Below are positions 24,629 to 33,149 of a stretch of DNA of 34,000 bases, one piece after another. The notes beneath the pieces were generated by a model, which did no database searches, had not been told where the DNA came from, and saw nothing but the letters and a program-made list of their open reading frames with translations. The position numbers and the translations under genes are program-made. This stretch comes from Actinomycetes bacterium (GTDB lineage: Bacteria > Actinomycetota > Acidimicrobiia > Acidimicrobiales > JAMCPL01): NCBI GenBank assembly GCA_021846515.1, contig JAJZWU010000023.1:1-34000 (forward strand), in the 5' to 3' direction. Numbering within the stretch: the stretch's first letter is position 1; every line of letters starts with the position of its first letter.

Positions 24629-24916
24629 TTAGGCAGGTGTTGGATGCGGTACCAATTCTAGCACTGCATCCATTTGTCCTTCTATCTTACTTATTTTGTT
24701 GCCCTGAGCCTCAATCTTGGTTCCAAGCTCTTTGCCCTGAGCCTCAATCTTGGCTTCCAGCTCTTTGCCCTGAGCCTCAATCTTGGCTTCCAGCTTGTTA
24801 CCCAAAGCATCAATCTTGTTGTCCATGTGCAGAAACAATGTAAGCATCATTACGCCAAGAGCGACAAATGTTCCTAACGTAACGCCTAGTATTGTCCACA
24901 ACTGCGCTATGTTCAT
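24629..24916 (-). CDS. Small membrane-anchored coiled-coil protein
   Basis: A 95-residue protein. Residues 5-30 form one hydrophobic segment (LWTILGVTLGTFVALGVMMLTLF). After HMDNKIDALGNK comes a 33-bp repeat that encodes 11-residue units of the type LEAKIEAQGKE three times, predicted to be a coiled coil. The C-terminus is short and Pro-rich. No family is recognised with confidence. It may be a small spanin-like or scaffold protein, but the evidence is only its shape. A near-perfect extended -10 lies 6 nt before the ATG, so the gene is probably leaderless. Confidence 0.65.
   Translation of the reverse strand: MNIAQLWTILGVTLGTFVALGVMMLTLFLHMDNKIDALGNKLEAKIEAQGKELEAKIEAQGKELGTKIEAQGNKISKIEGQMDAVLELVPHPTPA
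24701..24799 (-). repeat. 33-bp x 3 in-frame repeat in the coiled-coil gene
   Basis: Three consecutive 33-bp units (24701, 24734, 24767) share GCCCTGAGCCTCAATCTTGG on the plus strand. The near-identity suggests recent duplication. The period of 11 residues is compatible with a hendecad coiled coil. Confidence 0.9.
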
Positions 24917-24922
24917 GCTTCC

Positions 24923-24931
24923 ACTATATCA
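24923..24931 (-). promoter_or_regulatory. Extended -10 box of the coiled-coil gene
   Basis: The minus strand reads TGATATAGT, 6 nt, ATG. It differs by one base from the boxes at the left edge and before the RHH antitoxin. No Shine-Dalgarno is possible in 6 nt, so translation should be leaderless. Confidence 0.6.
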
Positions 24932-24976
24932 TGAATTTGAGCCACAGGGAAGCGCAATCCGCTTTTGTGAGGGAGG

Positions 24977-25798
24977 GGATCGTCCAGCTTTGATCTGGCC
25001 AACAAGATATCTGAACCACTTACCGGCCGTAGCTGGGTATACAGATTGTATCCGTTGTCGTATGAGGAGATTTGCGCTACCGGCAGGCAAGAGGCCAAGA
25101 GGAATCTGGGTCGCATGATGCGATTGGGCACGTTCCCGGGTATGTGGATGGAGGATGAAGCGGCTGCCATACGGGAGCTCAGTAGCCTGACATCCGGGCT
25201 CCTGTACAGGGATATTCTGGAGTTTGAACGCCTGAGGCGAGCTCCTCTTATTATACGGTTGTTGCGGGCGCTGGCTCTTCAGCTTGGAAGCGAAGTATCC
25301 TATCAAGAGTTGGCATCGTTACTGAACGTAGACATCAAGACTGTTGAGCGTTATATCTTTTTACTTGAAGAGGCATTTGTTATATTTCGCATGCCCTCCC
25401 TTAAGCGCAATGCTCGCAACGAGGTGAGCCGTCTCCGGAAAGTATATTTTTACGATCTTGGTGTACGTAACAGCCTGATCCAAAATTACAATCTTCTGGA
25501 ATTACGTAACGACATAGGTCCGCTCTGGGAGAATTTCTGTATCGTGGAACGTCTCAAATATAATGAGTATCACGGAGTCTTTGCCAACTACTATTTCTGG
25601 AGGAACTACCAGGGACAGGAGGTCGACTTGATTGAGGAGAGAGTTGGCAGGTTGTCTGCGTACGAGTTCAAATGGTCCAGTCGGCAGAAGGCAACAGCCT
25701 TAAAGGTACCAACCGGCTTTGCTGCCGCCTACCCTGAAGCCAGCTTCCAGCTAATCTATCACGATAATTTTGAGCAGTTATTCACCGATGAGACGTGA
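24977..25798 (+). pseudogene. 5'-truncated AAA-type ATPase of the DUF4143 family
   Basis: The open frame starts right after a TGA (24968-24970) with GSSSFDLANKISEPLTGR, followed by RLYPLSYEEI. These match the middle of the ATPase domain of large DUF4143 proteins, where the strand after Walker B reads (L/T)GSSSFDLAN. The C-terminal part is full: LLYRDILEFERLRR, the winged helix (SYQELASLLNVDIKTVERYIFLLEEAFVIF), and a nuclease-like DUF4143 end with YFWRNYQGQEVDLIEE and AYEFKW. Walker A and B are absent and the upstream DNA is unrelated. An internal TTG (25046) could give 250 residues, but without the ATP site it should not be functional. Confidence 0.8.
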
Positions 25799-25810
25799 TT
25801 CCTGCTATTT

Positions 25811-25991
25811 GAGCGTGCCCCAGAACTCCAAAGTCGTGCTTCGCCACGCCTGTCCACGCAAAGTCGTGCTTCGCCACGCCTGTCCACGCAACAGTCCGGT
25901 GGACGTTTGCGTCCCACATGTTGTGGCCACATCTCCAATCACTCACAATATATTGTAATACGATTATATTGTAATATTGTTCTGGGGCGCG
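25811..25991. mobile_element. MITE-like element with TIRs and a 9-bp target duplication
   Basis: CTGCTATTT occurs at 25802-25810 and 25992-26000 as exact direct repeats. Immediately inside are inverted ends: CGTGCCCCAGAAC (25814-25826) and, on the other strand, CGCGCCCCAGAAC (25979-25991), 12 of 13 identical. The 181-bp interior has no ORF. It holds a 30-bp tandem duplication and an AT-rich ATATTGTAATA repeat. The left end has 3 extra bases between the duplication and the TIR, which is a weakness. No transposase is present, so it would be mobilised in trans. Confidence 0.6.
25831..25890. repeat. Exact 30-bp tandem duplication
   Basis: Positions 25831-25860 and 25861-25890 are identical and begin AAGTCGTGCTTCGCC. 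Perfect identity indicates a recent event. It lies inside the MITE-like element. Confidence 0.95.
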
Positions 25992-26028
25992 CTGCTATTT
26001 AGTCCGTATCCGATTCTGTAGCTTGATT

Positions 26029-27812
26029 TCACTTCTGGGACTTCTGGTTGCCCGGTACCAGTAGATTACTCTTTATGTTCTGCCGCTGAGGTTTGTTCTC
26101 CAGATGGGGCGGAGTACCGCCATCTTGATGCCGGGAAGCTCTGTATGAATATCCAGGCTTATTTCCAGGCTTGTTGTCTGGACGCTTGGACTTGTAGCTC
26201 GGGTGTCTGGGGTCATCAGGAGGCACAAAGTCTCTCTTTCCGGTACCTTCTACCAATTGCCAGTCGAAATTGGTCTTTAGGTCATGGTGATAGGAACAGA
26301 GACGATCGAGACTTGTAAGGGTAGTCTTGTGAGTATCTGCCCAGGGTTTTCTATGATCAATTTCCAGAAATATTGCACATTCGCATCCCTTCACTGCACA
26401 GGTTGGATACATCCACTCAAGAGCAGTCACCTGTGAAGCAGTTGGCTTTCTCCCGAGATGAACTACCGAGCTTACCTCTTTTAGTTTGGTGATAACCATT
26501 GCAATGAACGGATCGTCGTTGTTAATTATCTCTCGAACTACAGAAGGTGCAATTGGGCCAACTCCTGAGATTTCGGATACCTCGTCACCTTGTGTATATC
26601 CACGTAGAAGCGCACAATGATCTATCCGTATAATGATCTTGTATGAGGCTTTGGCCTTTTTGGTGTCTCTCTTCTGGGTAGGTGAGTCTGTATGTTCGTC
26701 ACCCTTCTTGGCAGGAGGTGGGCTTGTATGCCTATCGGAAGTGCTGGTGAGCGATTGGTTGATGGTATTGAGTTTGCCAAGAGCAGGAATGTGTGTAACG
26801 TTTATGGAAGGGTGTGTGCCGGGAGGTGGGCTTGTATTTTTGGCGGTAGGTGGGGTAGGTAAAGGGTTGCCAGCTCCGGCACCAGTAATACCGGTAATAC
26901 CAGCAGCACCAGTAATACCGGAACCAGCAACAGTAGCCCCAGTAATACCGGCAATACCAGCAGCAGCGTCAGTAATGTCGGAGGTGGTTGCTGATTTGGT
27001 GTGGCCGGTAGGTGGCTCTGTAGCAGGCGTACAAGTGGAGTATCCGCTGTCGGTCCCAGGGTGGTTGCAGTCTGGGGGTAATTCTGTAGTAGAACTGGCA
27101 GCTTCTGTAACTACATTTATAAACGCATCAAAGCCATAGTTCTCAAATGTGTCACGCCTGCCATTGGACCTGGCTTTTTTGAAGATGACCTCACGTTCTG
27201 TGGCAACGGCCTGTTCTATGTACATGAGATATTCAGGGTTCCCTCCTGCACGCAGGTGCCTCATGCCATCTTCGTCTGTAAAACACTTGAAGTAGCGCTT
27301 TTTGTGGATTTTCTTGCGTTGTACATCTGGGCCTACCGCTTCCAACTTCGCCTTGGTGCATATCTTTTTAAGCTCAAAAAGAGATGCTGAACCGGCAGTG
27401 TCTACCAGTTCTTTTTCCAGCGAAGAATCAACCTCGACTACGCCAGATATAGATGCTATCTGATTGGAAGAGAGCTGACCATCAAGTGCCTTTTTGGCCA
27501 AAAGTGAATGATTGGTAAGACACCTACCGGTAGAGATGATGTTTTTTCCTCCGTAATAGTGATGTTTTCCATCTGGGCAAGCTTATGTGCATCTGATCTG
27601 TCAGATGGGCCTGCAAGTCTGTGGGCTTCTGCAAGCCCAGAGGCCACCATGGCCTTTGCGGCACCGGAGAGTCTCTCTATTTTGCCAAACGACGAAAGAA
27701 ATACAGATAAGTCCTCATGGCTGTATTTCCCCGGATCGAAACCAGATAGCGCTTCTTGTAGCAAGCGCTCTATCTGGTGGATCTCGTCCAGCTTGTCATT
27801 GGAATCAGACAT
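26029..27812 (-). pseudogene. DUF222/HNH endonuclease gene with a frameshift at an A6 run
   Basis: Start ATG 27812 (MSDSNDKLDEIHQIERLLQ) opens a DUF222 N-terminus. The frame continues through HKLAQMENITITEE and fails at GGAAAAAAC (A6 run at 27542-27547, minus strand). A -1 shift there joins it to the downstream frame, which reads LLAKKALDGQLSSNQIASISG, the expected DUF222 continuation. The C-terminal HNH nuclease is intact: CAVKGCECAIFLEIDHRKPW...LCSYHHDLKT. Between them is a low-complexity Thr/Gly/Pro linker with ITGATV-like repeats. It could be a decayed gene, a sequencing error, or a programmed frameshift. DUF222/HNH genes are abundant in actinobacteria. Confidence 0.8.
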
Positions 27813-27819
27813 GTGTCTA

Positions 27820-27825
27820 ATTATA
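27820..27825 (-). promoter_or_regulatory. -10 box of the DUF222/HNH gene
   Basis: A perfect TATAAT on the minus strand ends 7 nt before ATG 27812. It fits a leaderless start. No convincing -35 at 17 bp. Confidence 0.5.
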
Positions 27826-27879
27826 GAGAGGGGGTGTGTCACTAACGATTGGAATACCCTATTTAACTGCTGTGAACTG

Positions 27880-28340
27880 CGACGATTTACTGGCAGCGGG
27901 GAGTGGAAAGGGGGCAGAGGCAGTGGGGTGGATGGGTGGAGCTGGTGGCGGTGGAGTGGAGACAGAGGGAAGAGGCGGCCGGGGAAGAGCGGGGCATGGA
28001 CGGTGCGGCCAGGGGGCAGTGCGGGGGGAGTGGCAGCAGAGTGGGTCGGCATAGTGGAGGCAGGGGGGAGTGGGGTGAGAATAGTGTAGATCGGGAGGTG
28101 GGAAGAGGTGGCCAGGGGGTGCGGGGGAGCGGAAAGAGCGGGCAGCGGGAAGTGGAGGGGGGTCAGGGGTGATTGAAGGGGCGAGAGCTGGTAAGCTGGC
28201 AGGGAGAAGAGGGGTCAGCGGAGTGCAAGTGGCCGGAAGAGAGAGGGGGCGACAGGTAAGGCGAGAGGGGGTCAGTGGAGGTGGAGAGGGTGTAGACGTA
28301 GGAGACGGGGGTACGTCTGCGGGCGTAGGTGTGTTCAAGC
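27880..28340 (+). other. G-rich, purine-skewed intergenic region
   Basis: Between the divergent DUF222/HNH and pgi genes about 460 bp are dominated by G and A on the plus strand, with many GGG and GGGG runs spaced a few bases apart. Frames through it are open on both strands only because of composition. Stretches such as 27925-27960 could form G-quadruplexes. A hairpin AGACGTA/TACGTCT (28294-28318) lies near its right end. No gene is recognised here. Confidence 0.6.
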
Positions 28341-28345
28341 CGGGT

Positions 28346-28411
28346 GATCGATCTGGAGCCATGCTGATAGTATTGTGATCGACCCGGCTGGAGTCACGCT
28401 GATAGTATCGG
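28346..28411 (+). repeat. Duplicated promoter segment before pgi
   Basis: Two similar blocks start GATCGA at 28346 and 28377, and both contain GCTGATAGTAT (28363-28373 and 28398-28408). TGATAGTAT is an extended -10 like others in the window. The proximal copy ends 7 nt before the pgi ATG, so transcription from it would be leaderless; the distal copy would give about 35 nt of leader. Confidence 0.6.
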
Positions 28412-28415
28412 TGCT

Positions 28416-30068
28416 ATGGACAGTATTGCGATTTACGACACAGAAGAGTGGCGCGCTCTTGAAAGGCACTATGAATCAGCCAGAGATCTGAGTTTGCGTC
28501 AGCTACTGACGGGAGATTCAGGTAAAGCTCGGGTAACCAATATGCACCTTGAAGTAGGGGATCTCTACTTTGATTATTCACGACATCTTGTGACCGATGA
28601 AACTATTGATATGCTGGTAAGGCTGGCGGAAAGGGCAGGCTTACCTGGGAGGATAAGCGCCATGTTCTCCGGTGCCCATATAAACACCACAGAGGACAGA
28701 CCCGCTCTTCACGTTGCACTGCGTATGCCAGATAGCGAAAGCCTGATTGTCGATGGTGTGGATGTGGTCAGGCAGGTTCATGAAGTGCTGGACAAGATGG
28801 GGCAGTTGTCGGATGAGATACGGTCTGGTTCCTGGCTGGGATATACGGGTAAGCCGATTCGCAATATCGTAAATATCGGTATAGGGGGTTCCGATCTGGG
28901 GCCGGCTATGGCTTACATTGCACTACGAGATTATGCCTATCCAGCGCTGGAGGTGAGGTTCGTATCCAATATAGACCCCATAGCGCTATGGCAGGCAATT
29001 CATGATCTGGATCCTGCCGAGACGCTATTTGTGGTCTGTTCGAAGACATTTACCACATTGGAGACATTGACCAACGCACGAAAGGCGCGAGAGTGGTTGC
29101 TGGAGGGGCTTGGTGCTACAGACGAGGCCGTAGCCCGTCATTTTATTGCCGTATCGACAAATGAAAAAGAGGTGGCACGTTTTGGGATTGATGTCTCTAC
29201 AATGCTGGGATTCTGGGATTGGGTAGGGGGGCGTTATTCAGTCGATTCTGCTATTGGGTTTTCTCTTATGTTGGCTATAGGCAAAGAGGCATTCAATGAT
29301 TTCCTGGCTGGCTTCAGGATGGTGGATGAGCATTTCCGCACCGCTCCTCTTAATGAGAACATACCGGCAATACAGGGAATGCTGAATGTGTGGTACAACA
29401 ATTTTCACGGAGCACAGACCCACGCCGTGCTGCCATACGGCGAGAGGTTGGCGCGGTTTCCCGCCTACCTTCAGCAGCTTACTATGGAATCAAATGGCAA
29501 GTCTGTCCGGTTGGACGGTACGCCGGTGGGATTGCAAACGGGGGAGATATTTTGGGGAGAGCCGGGAACAAACGGGCAGCATGCTTTTTACCAGTTACTA
29601 CACCAGGGAACCAAGCTAATACCGGCTGATATCATACTGTTCAGTGAACCGGCGAGAGATCTTGGAGATGCCCACGATGCATTATTTGCCAATGGTCTTG
29701 CCCAGGCAGCGGTATTGTCACTCGGTAAGGATGCCTCCGAGGTAGCCGCAGAAGGTGTGGCTGAGGCGATAGTGCCACATAAGGTCATGCCCGGTAATCG
29801 CCCGGTTACGGTCATAGTTGCAAATAAACTTACCCCTTCTGTGCTCGGCCAGCTAATAGCATTCTACGAACATACCGTCTTTGTGGAGGGGTGTATATGG
29901 GGAATAGACTCATTCGATCAGTGGGGAGTCGAGTTGGGGAAGGCTATGGCTGCTCGGTTGACGCCGTTGTTGGCCGGTGATGGTGGTGCACAGCAGGAGA
30001 GGGACAACGAGGTCGATGCCGCCACTGCCTGCCTGATAGACCTCTACCGTAGCCAGCGTGGACGGTGA
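28416..30068 (+). CDS. pgi: Glucose-6-phosphate isomerase
   Basis: Interconverts glucose 6-phosphate and fructose 6-phosphate in glycolysis and gluconeogenesis. The 550 residues carry the family signatures: [79 protein letters not shown], and [19 protein letters not shown] with active-site residues. The C-terminus has [19 protein letters not shown]. The start ATG 28416 has no Shine-Dalgarno but sits 7 nt after an extended -10. No repeats interrupt the fold. Confidence 0.97.
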   Translation: MDSIAIYDTEEWRALERHYESARDLSLRQLLTGDSGKARVTNMHLEVGDLYFDYSRHLVTDETIDMLVRLAERAGLPGRISAMFSGAHINTTEDRPALHVALRMPDSESLIVDGVDVVRQVHEVLDKMGQLSDEIRSGSWLGYTGKPIRNIVNIGIGGSDLGPAMAYIALRDYAYPALEVRFVSNIDPIALWQAIHDLDPAETLFVVCSKTFTTLETLTNARKAREWLLEGLGATDEAVARHFIAVSTNEKEVARFGIDVSTMLGFWDWVGGRYSVDSAIGFSLMLAIGKEAFNDFLAGFRMVDEHFRTAPLNENIPAIQGMLNVWYNNFHGAQTHAVLPYGERLARFPAYLQQLTMESNGKSVRLDGTPVGLQTGEIFWGEPGTNGQHAFYQLLHQGTKLIPADIILFSEPARDLGDAHDALFANGLAQAAVLSLGKDASEVAAEGVAEAIVPHKVMPGNRPVTVIVANKLTPSVLGQLIAFYEHTVFVEGCIWGIDSFDQWGVELGKAMAARLTPLLAGDGGAQQERDNEVDAATACLIDLYRSQRGR

Positions 30069-30193
30069 TGGCGGGAAGGGTGCCGGTAGCGGGAGGGTAG
30101 CCGGATGATGACCGCTATGTCTGTGGTGGTAGTGGTCAAACCCAAAGTAGAAAGGTAGTGGCAAAAGATATACGTTGAGGCTAGCATTGGACT

Positions 30194-31495
30194 ATGGCAT
30201 GGACATTCGAAACCGACCCCGACTTTCAACGACAGCTGGATCAAGCCAGAGAGCTGATAGAGCAGGAGATATATCCCTTAGAGACCCTTGATATAGATTA
30301 CGATACTTATTTGGAGGCCGTACGCCCATTGCAGGCAAGGGTGAAAGAAATGGGGCTGTGGGCGGCCCATCTTCCGCCCGAACTGGGCGGTATGGGATAC
30401 GGGCAGGTGAGGTTGGGGCTATTGAACGAAGTAGTGGGAAGATCCTTTCTCGCTCCGGTGGCGTTTGGAAACAATGCCCCCGATTCAGGTAATGCAGAGC
30501 TCATAGCCGTAGCTACGGAGCAGACCGGCCGCAGCGATCAACGTGATAAGTGGCTTTACCCGCTGCTTGATGGCCGGCTCAGGAGTGGATTTTCTATGAC
30601 AGAACCGGGTAATGCCGGCTCCGATCCGACCCTTTTGGAGACTACGGCTGTCAGGGATGGAGACGAATGGGTAATAAATGGGCATAAGTGGTTTACCACC
30701 AATGGATCCATATCGGACTTTTTAATCGTTATGTGCGTTACCAACCCTGATGCAGGTCCGTACAATAAGTGCTCCATGATCATTGTGCCTACGGATACAG
30801 AGGGTGTCCATGTAGTGCGTGACGTTCCCACTATGGAGCATCCTCATGCTTCTACTGGGAGTTTTTGGGGGCACACGGAGATAGTGTATGAAGATGTCCG
30901 CGTGCCTGTGGACAACCTTTTGGGCATAGAGGGGGAGGGCTTCAAGCTTGCGCAGGCGAGGTTGGGACCTGGTCGTATTCACCATGCGATGCGTTGGCTG
31001 GGACAGGCTCAGCGTGCTTTCGACATGTTATGCGAGCGGGCGGTATCGCGCTATTCTCATGGCTCTTACCTGTCGGAAAAGCAGATGGTACAAGATTTTG
31101 TTGCACAGAGCATGGCCGAGATCACCTCTTCCCGGCTGCTTACTCTATATGCTGCATGGAAGATGGATATGGAGGGTCAGTCTGCAGCGAGAGTGGAGAT
31201 AGCAATGATCAAGTACCATGGAGCAGTGACGCTGTATAACGTCATTGATAGAGCAATACAGGTACACGGTGGACTCGGCTTCTCTTCCGATATGCCATTG
31301 GAGTCTATGTACAGAGCAGCTCGTGCAGCGAGGATCTATGATGGTGCAGACGAAGTGCATAAAATGAGCGTCGCCAGGCGTGTTCTCCGGGGATACAAGC
31401 CGGTAGAGGTTCCTACGGAATATATTCCAGCCAGACGAGAAGCGGCACGGATCAAGTTTGCCGACCTGCTCGATAAGGCTACTATGGACGATTAG
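30194..31495 (+). CDS. Acyl-CoA dehydrogenase family protein
   Basis: FAD flavoprotein of fatty- or branched-acyl-CoA oxidation, 433 residues. An N-terminal helical domain (PPELGGMGYGQVRLGLLNEVVG) is followed by the middle beta domain with FSMTEPGNAGSDPTLLETTA and INGHKWFTTNGSISDF. The C-terminal helices include QVHGGLGFSSDMPLESMYRAARAARIYDGADEVHKMSVARRVL. The Asp in IYDGADEVH stands where ACAD10/11-like enzymes have their catalytic acid (inference). TAGCAT lies 6 nt before the ATG and might be a weak leaderless promoter. Confidence 0.92.
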   Translation: MAWTFETDPDFQRQLDQARELIEQEIYPLETLDIDYDTYLEAVRPLQARVKEMGLWAAHLPPELGGMGYGQVRLGLLNEVVGRSFLAPVAFGNNAPDSGNAELIAVATEQTGRSDQRDKWLYPLLDGRLRSGFSMTEPGNAGSDPTLLETTAVRDGDEWVINGHKWFTTNGSISDFLIVMCVTNPDAGPYNKCSMIIVPTDTEGVHVVRDVPTMEHPHASTGSFWGHTEIVYEDVRVPVDNLLGIEGEGFKLAQARLGPGRIHHAMRWLGQAQRAFDMLCERAVSRYSHGSYLSEKQMVQDFVAQSMAEITSSRLLTLYAAWKMDMEGQSAARVEIAMIKYHGAVTLYNVIDRAIQVHGGLGFSSDMPLESMYRAARAARIYDGADEVHKMSVARRVLRGYKPVEVPTEYIPARREAARIKFADLLDKATMDD

Positions 31496-31573
31496 TGTTA
31501 GCATGGATACTGACTCCGAGGGTATGGCAGTTATCAAGATTGTATCGTAATAGGGTAATGACCTGCGTTCCGA

Positions 31574-31609
31574 GCTGGATGGGGACACAATGCTGGATGG
31601 GGACACAAT
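31574..31609 (+). repeat. Exact 18-bp tandem duplication before recO
   Basis: GCTGGATGGGGACACAAT occurs at 31574-31591 and 31592-31609. It ends 9 bp before the recO ATG, so it includes any promoter or ribosome-binding region. Confidence 0.9.
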
Positions 31610-31618
31610 ACTAATCGT

Positions 31619-32317
31619 ATGCCGAGTTATCATGATCGTGGAATAATCCTTAAGACCATCAAGCTGGGCGAGGCTGATCGAATCGTTGTTTTCATGACGG
31701 AGCAGCACGGTAAGGTGCGTGCAGTGGCGAAGGGGGTGAGAAAGACAACATCCAAATTTGGTGGGAGGTTGGAGCCCGTAGGGCACCTTTCTATAATGTG
31801 CTGGAAGGGCAGGGATTTGGATATAGTTCAACAGGTAGAGGTGCTGGATCCCTTCCAGGCGGTCAAAGAGGACTATGATCGCCTTAGCCAGGCTGCAGCA
31901 TTATTGGAGGTGGTAGATAGGCTGAGTCTGGACAATCACAGTGATCCGGCTCTTTACAAGATGCTTTTGGGTGCTATAAAGGTTATTGAGGCGGATAACC
32001 CACCGGTCGTAAGGGGAGCCTTTTTCTTCAAGGCTTTATCTCTGGAGGGCGCCGCACCCATTGTCGATCGGTGTGCAAGTTGTGGCAGCGGGGATGATCT
32101 GGTGGCTTTCAATCTCTCAGATGGAGGTCTGCTCTGTGAGAACTGCCGGAGGGGGTCACACGTTTCAGCTGAAGCTGTTGGCGGGTTACAGCTAATTTTA
32201 GGGGGGAAGCTGGCACGTGCACTTGGTGAGATCGTAGACTCCGTTGCTGAAGAGCTGAATATTTTGGGCAGGACTGCGTTGGAGGGCTATTTGAACACTC
32301 GCCTGCGCTCAAGATAA
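31619..32317 (+). CDS. recO: DNA repair protein RecO
   Basis: Mediates RecA loading and strand annealing in the RecFOR pathway. The 232 residues begin with the OB-fold (YHDRGIILKTIKLGEADRIVVFMTEQHGKVRAVAKGVRK) and contain the helical core and a CxxC/CxxC zinc finger (CASCGSGDD...LCENCRRG). The length suits the family. No Shine-Dalgarno is visible; an AATACT box 6 nt upstream would fit a leaderless start, but weakly. Confidence 0.95.
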   Translation: MPSYHDRGIILKTIKLGEADRIVVFMTEQHGKVRAVAKGVRKTTSKFGGRLEPVGHLSIMCWKGRDLDIVQQVEVLDPFQAVKEDYDRLSQAAALLEVVDRLSLDNHSDPALYKMLLGAIKVIEADNPPVVRGAFFFKALSLEGAAPIVDRCASCGSGDDLVAFNLSDGGLLCENCRRGSHVSAEAVGGLQLILGGKLARALGEIVDSVAEELNILGRTALEGYLNTRLRSR

Positions 32318-32380
32318 GGGGGAGCGTATTCCATCGTCTGCCTCAGTGCTCTTTATATAGTTTAGGATAATTGTCTATGG

Positions 32381-32773
32381 TCAGATAATTTTTACTTGAG
32401 CATGGTGTCCAGGCGCTTTTGCCAGTCGTTGGTCGCGTGTCAATAATGGCGCTTCAAGCGCTTCGGCCAATGCTACGTATGCAGCATCGTAGGCTGTAAA
32501 GTTGTTTCGTAATTCCCATATACGAGGTAGGATGAAATTATGTGGATACCTGGTAAGCGGTATATCGTTCAGATCGACAAGCGCCGTCTTGCACCGCTCG
32601 GCATCAACCTGTCCTGTAGAAACATATCTACGTAGAACTTGTGCCACCTCAAGATCAATCAGATGAGGACTATGAAGCGTCTCTGTGGGATCAAAAACTA
32701 CAGCCTCCAATCGTCCTGCATCCGGTGTACGCAACAACACTTCCAAGGCGACTGAAGCATCGAGAACGATCAA
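32381..32773 (-). CDS. vapC: VapC-type PIN-domain ribonuclease toxin
   Basis: A 130-residue PIN-domain protein. The four acidic metal ligands of the family are visible: D5 (VLDASVALE), E42 (LIDLEVAQVLRR), D96 (TAYDAAYVALAEAL) and D114 (LLTRDQRLA). It should cleave RNA, often tRNA or rRNA in this family; the target cannot be told. The ATG overlaps the antitoxin stop by 4 nt (ATGA). The toxin frame is intact, in contrast to the doc gene at the left. Confidence 0.9.
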   Translation of the reverse strand: MIVLDASVALEVLLRTPDAGRLEAVVFDPTETLHSPHLIDLEVAQVLRRYVSTGQVDAERCKTALVDLNDIPLTRYPHNFILPRIWELRNNFTAYDAAYVALAEALEAPLLTRDQRLAKAPGHHAQVKII

Positions 32774-33000
32774 TGGCTATCTCGTTCTGCGCGTACAGCT
32801 TCGACCGGAGGTATGGATGGAGATACTGGGGTGCGGCGAGTAAGGCGCTCACGTAATTCTCCTATAGTTGGACGTTCGGCTACTAATTTGATTTCCCTGA
32901 GCAAATAATCCGATAGGGACATGCCGGATAACGCGGCGCGTGCCTTTAACTTGTGATGCAAGTCGTCTGGCACGTTTCTGATCTGTATCATCATGGACAT
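32770..33000 (-). CDS. vapB: VapB-type ribbon-helix-helix antitoxin
   Basis: A 76-residue antitoxin with an N-terminal RHH domain (MSMMIQIRNVPDDLHHKLKA, then AALSGMSLSDYLLREI) and a basic/Pro-rich C-terminus that binds VapC. The frame is open upstream, but ATG 33000 is chosen because a consensus promoter ends 6 nt before it and the protein then starts just ahead of the RHH strand. It should bind the palindrome over its own -10 box. Confidence 0.88.
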   Translation of the reverse strand: MSMMIQIRNVPDDLHHKLKARAALSGMSLSDYLLREIKLVAERPTIGELRERLTRRTPVSPSIPPVEAVRAERDSH

Positions 33001-33006
33001 GTTGAT

Positions 33007-33035
33007 AGTATAGTTGCATGTGCTATACATGTCAA
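33007..33035 (-). promoter_or_regulatory. Consensus promoter and operator of vapBC
   Basis: On the minus strand TTGACA (33030-33035), 17 bp, TATACT (33007-33012), 6 nt, ATG: the best promoter in the window, and it predicts a leaderless mRNA. A perfect inverted repeat GTATAG-N9-CTATAC (33008-33028) covers the -10 and spacer, which is the expected kind of site for autoregulation by VapB. Confidence 0.75.
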
Positions 33036-33149
33036 TCCATAGGTAAAAGCACTTATAAGTTAGTGAGATTCTAGACCTAGTTGCTGAACGGTTGAATGTC
33101 TATAGGTGTGCATAAACCCTCGGGATATTTGCTTAATCTGCCTGGTAGA

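Noticed and set aside
27859-28362. Long proline-rich frame (167 codons) on the minus strand
   Set aside because: It is the complement of the G-rich intergenic block; composition alone keeps it open and it has no domain-like pattern.
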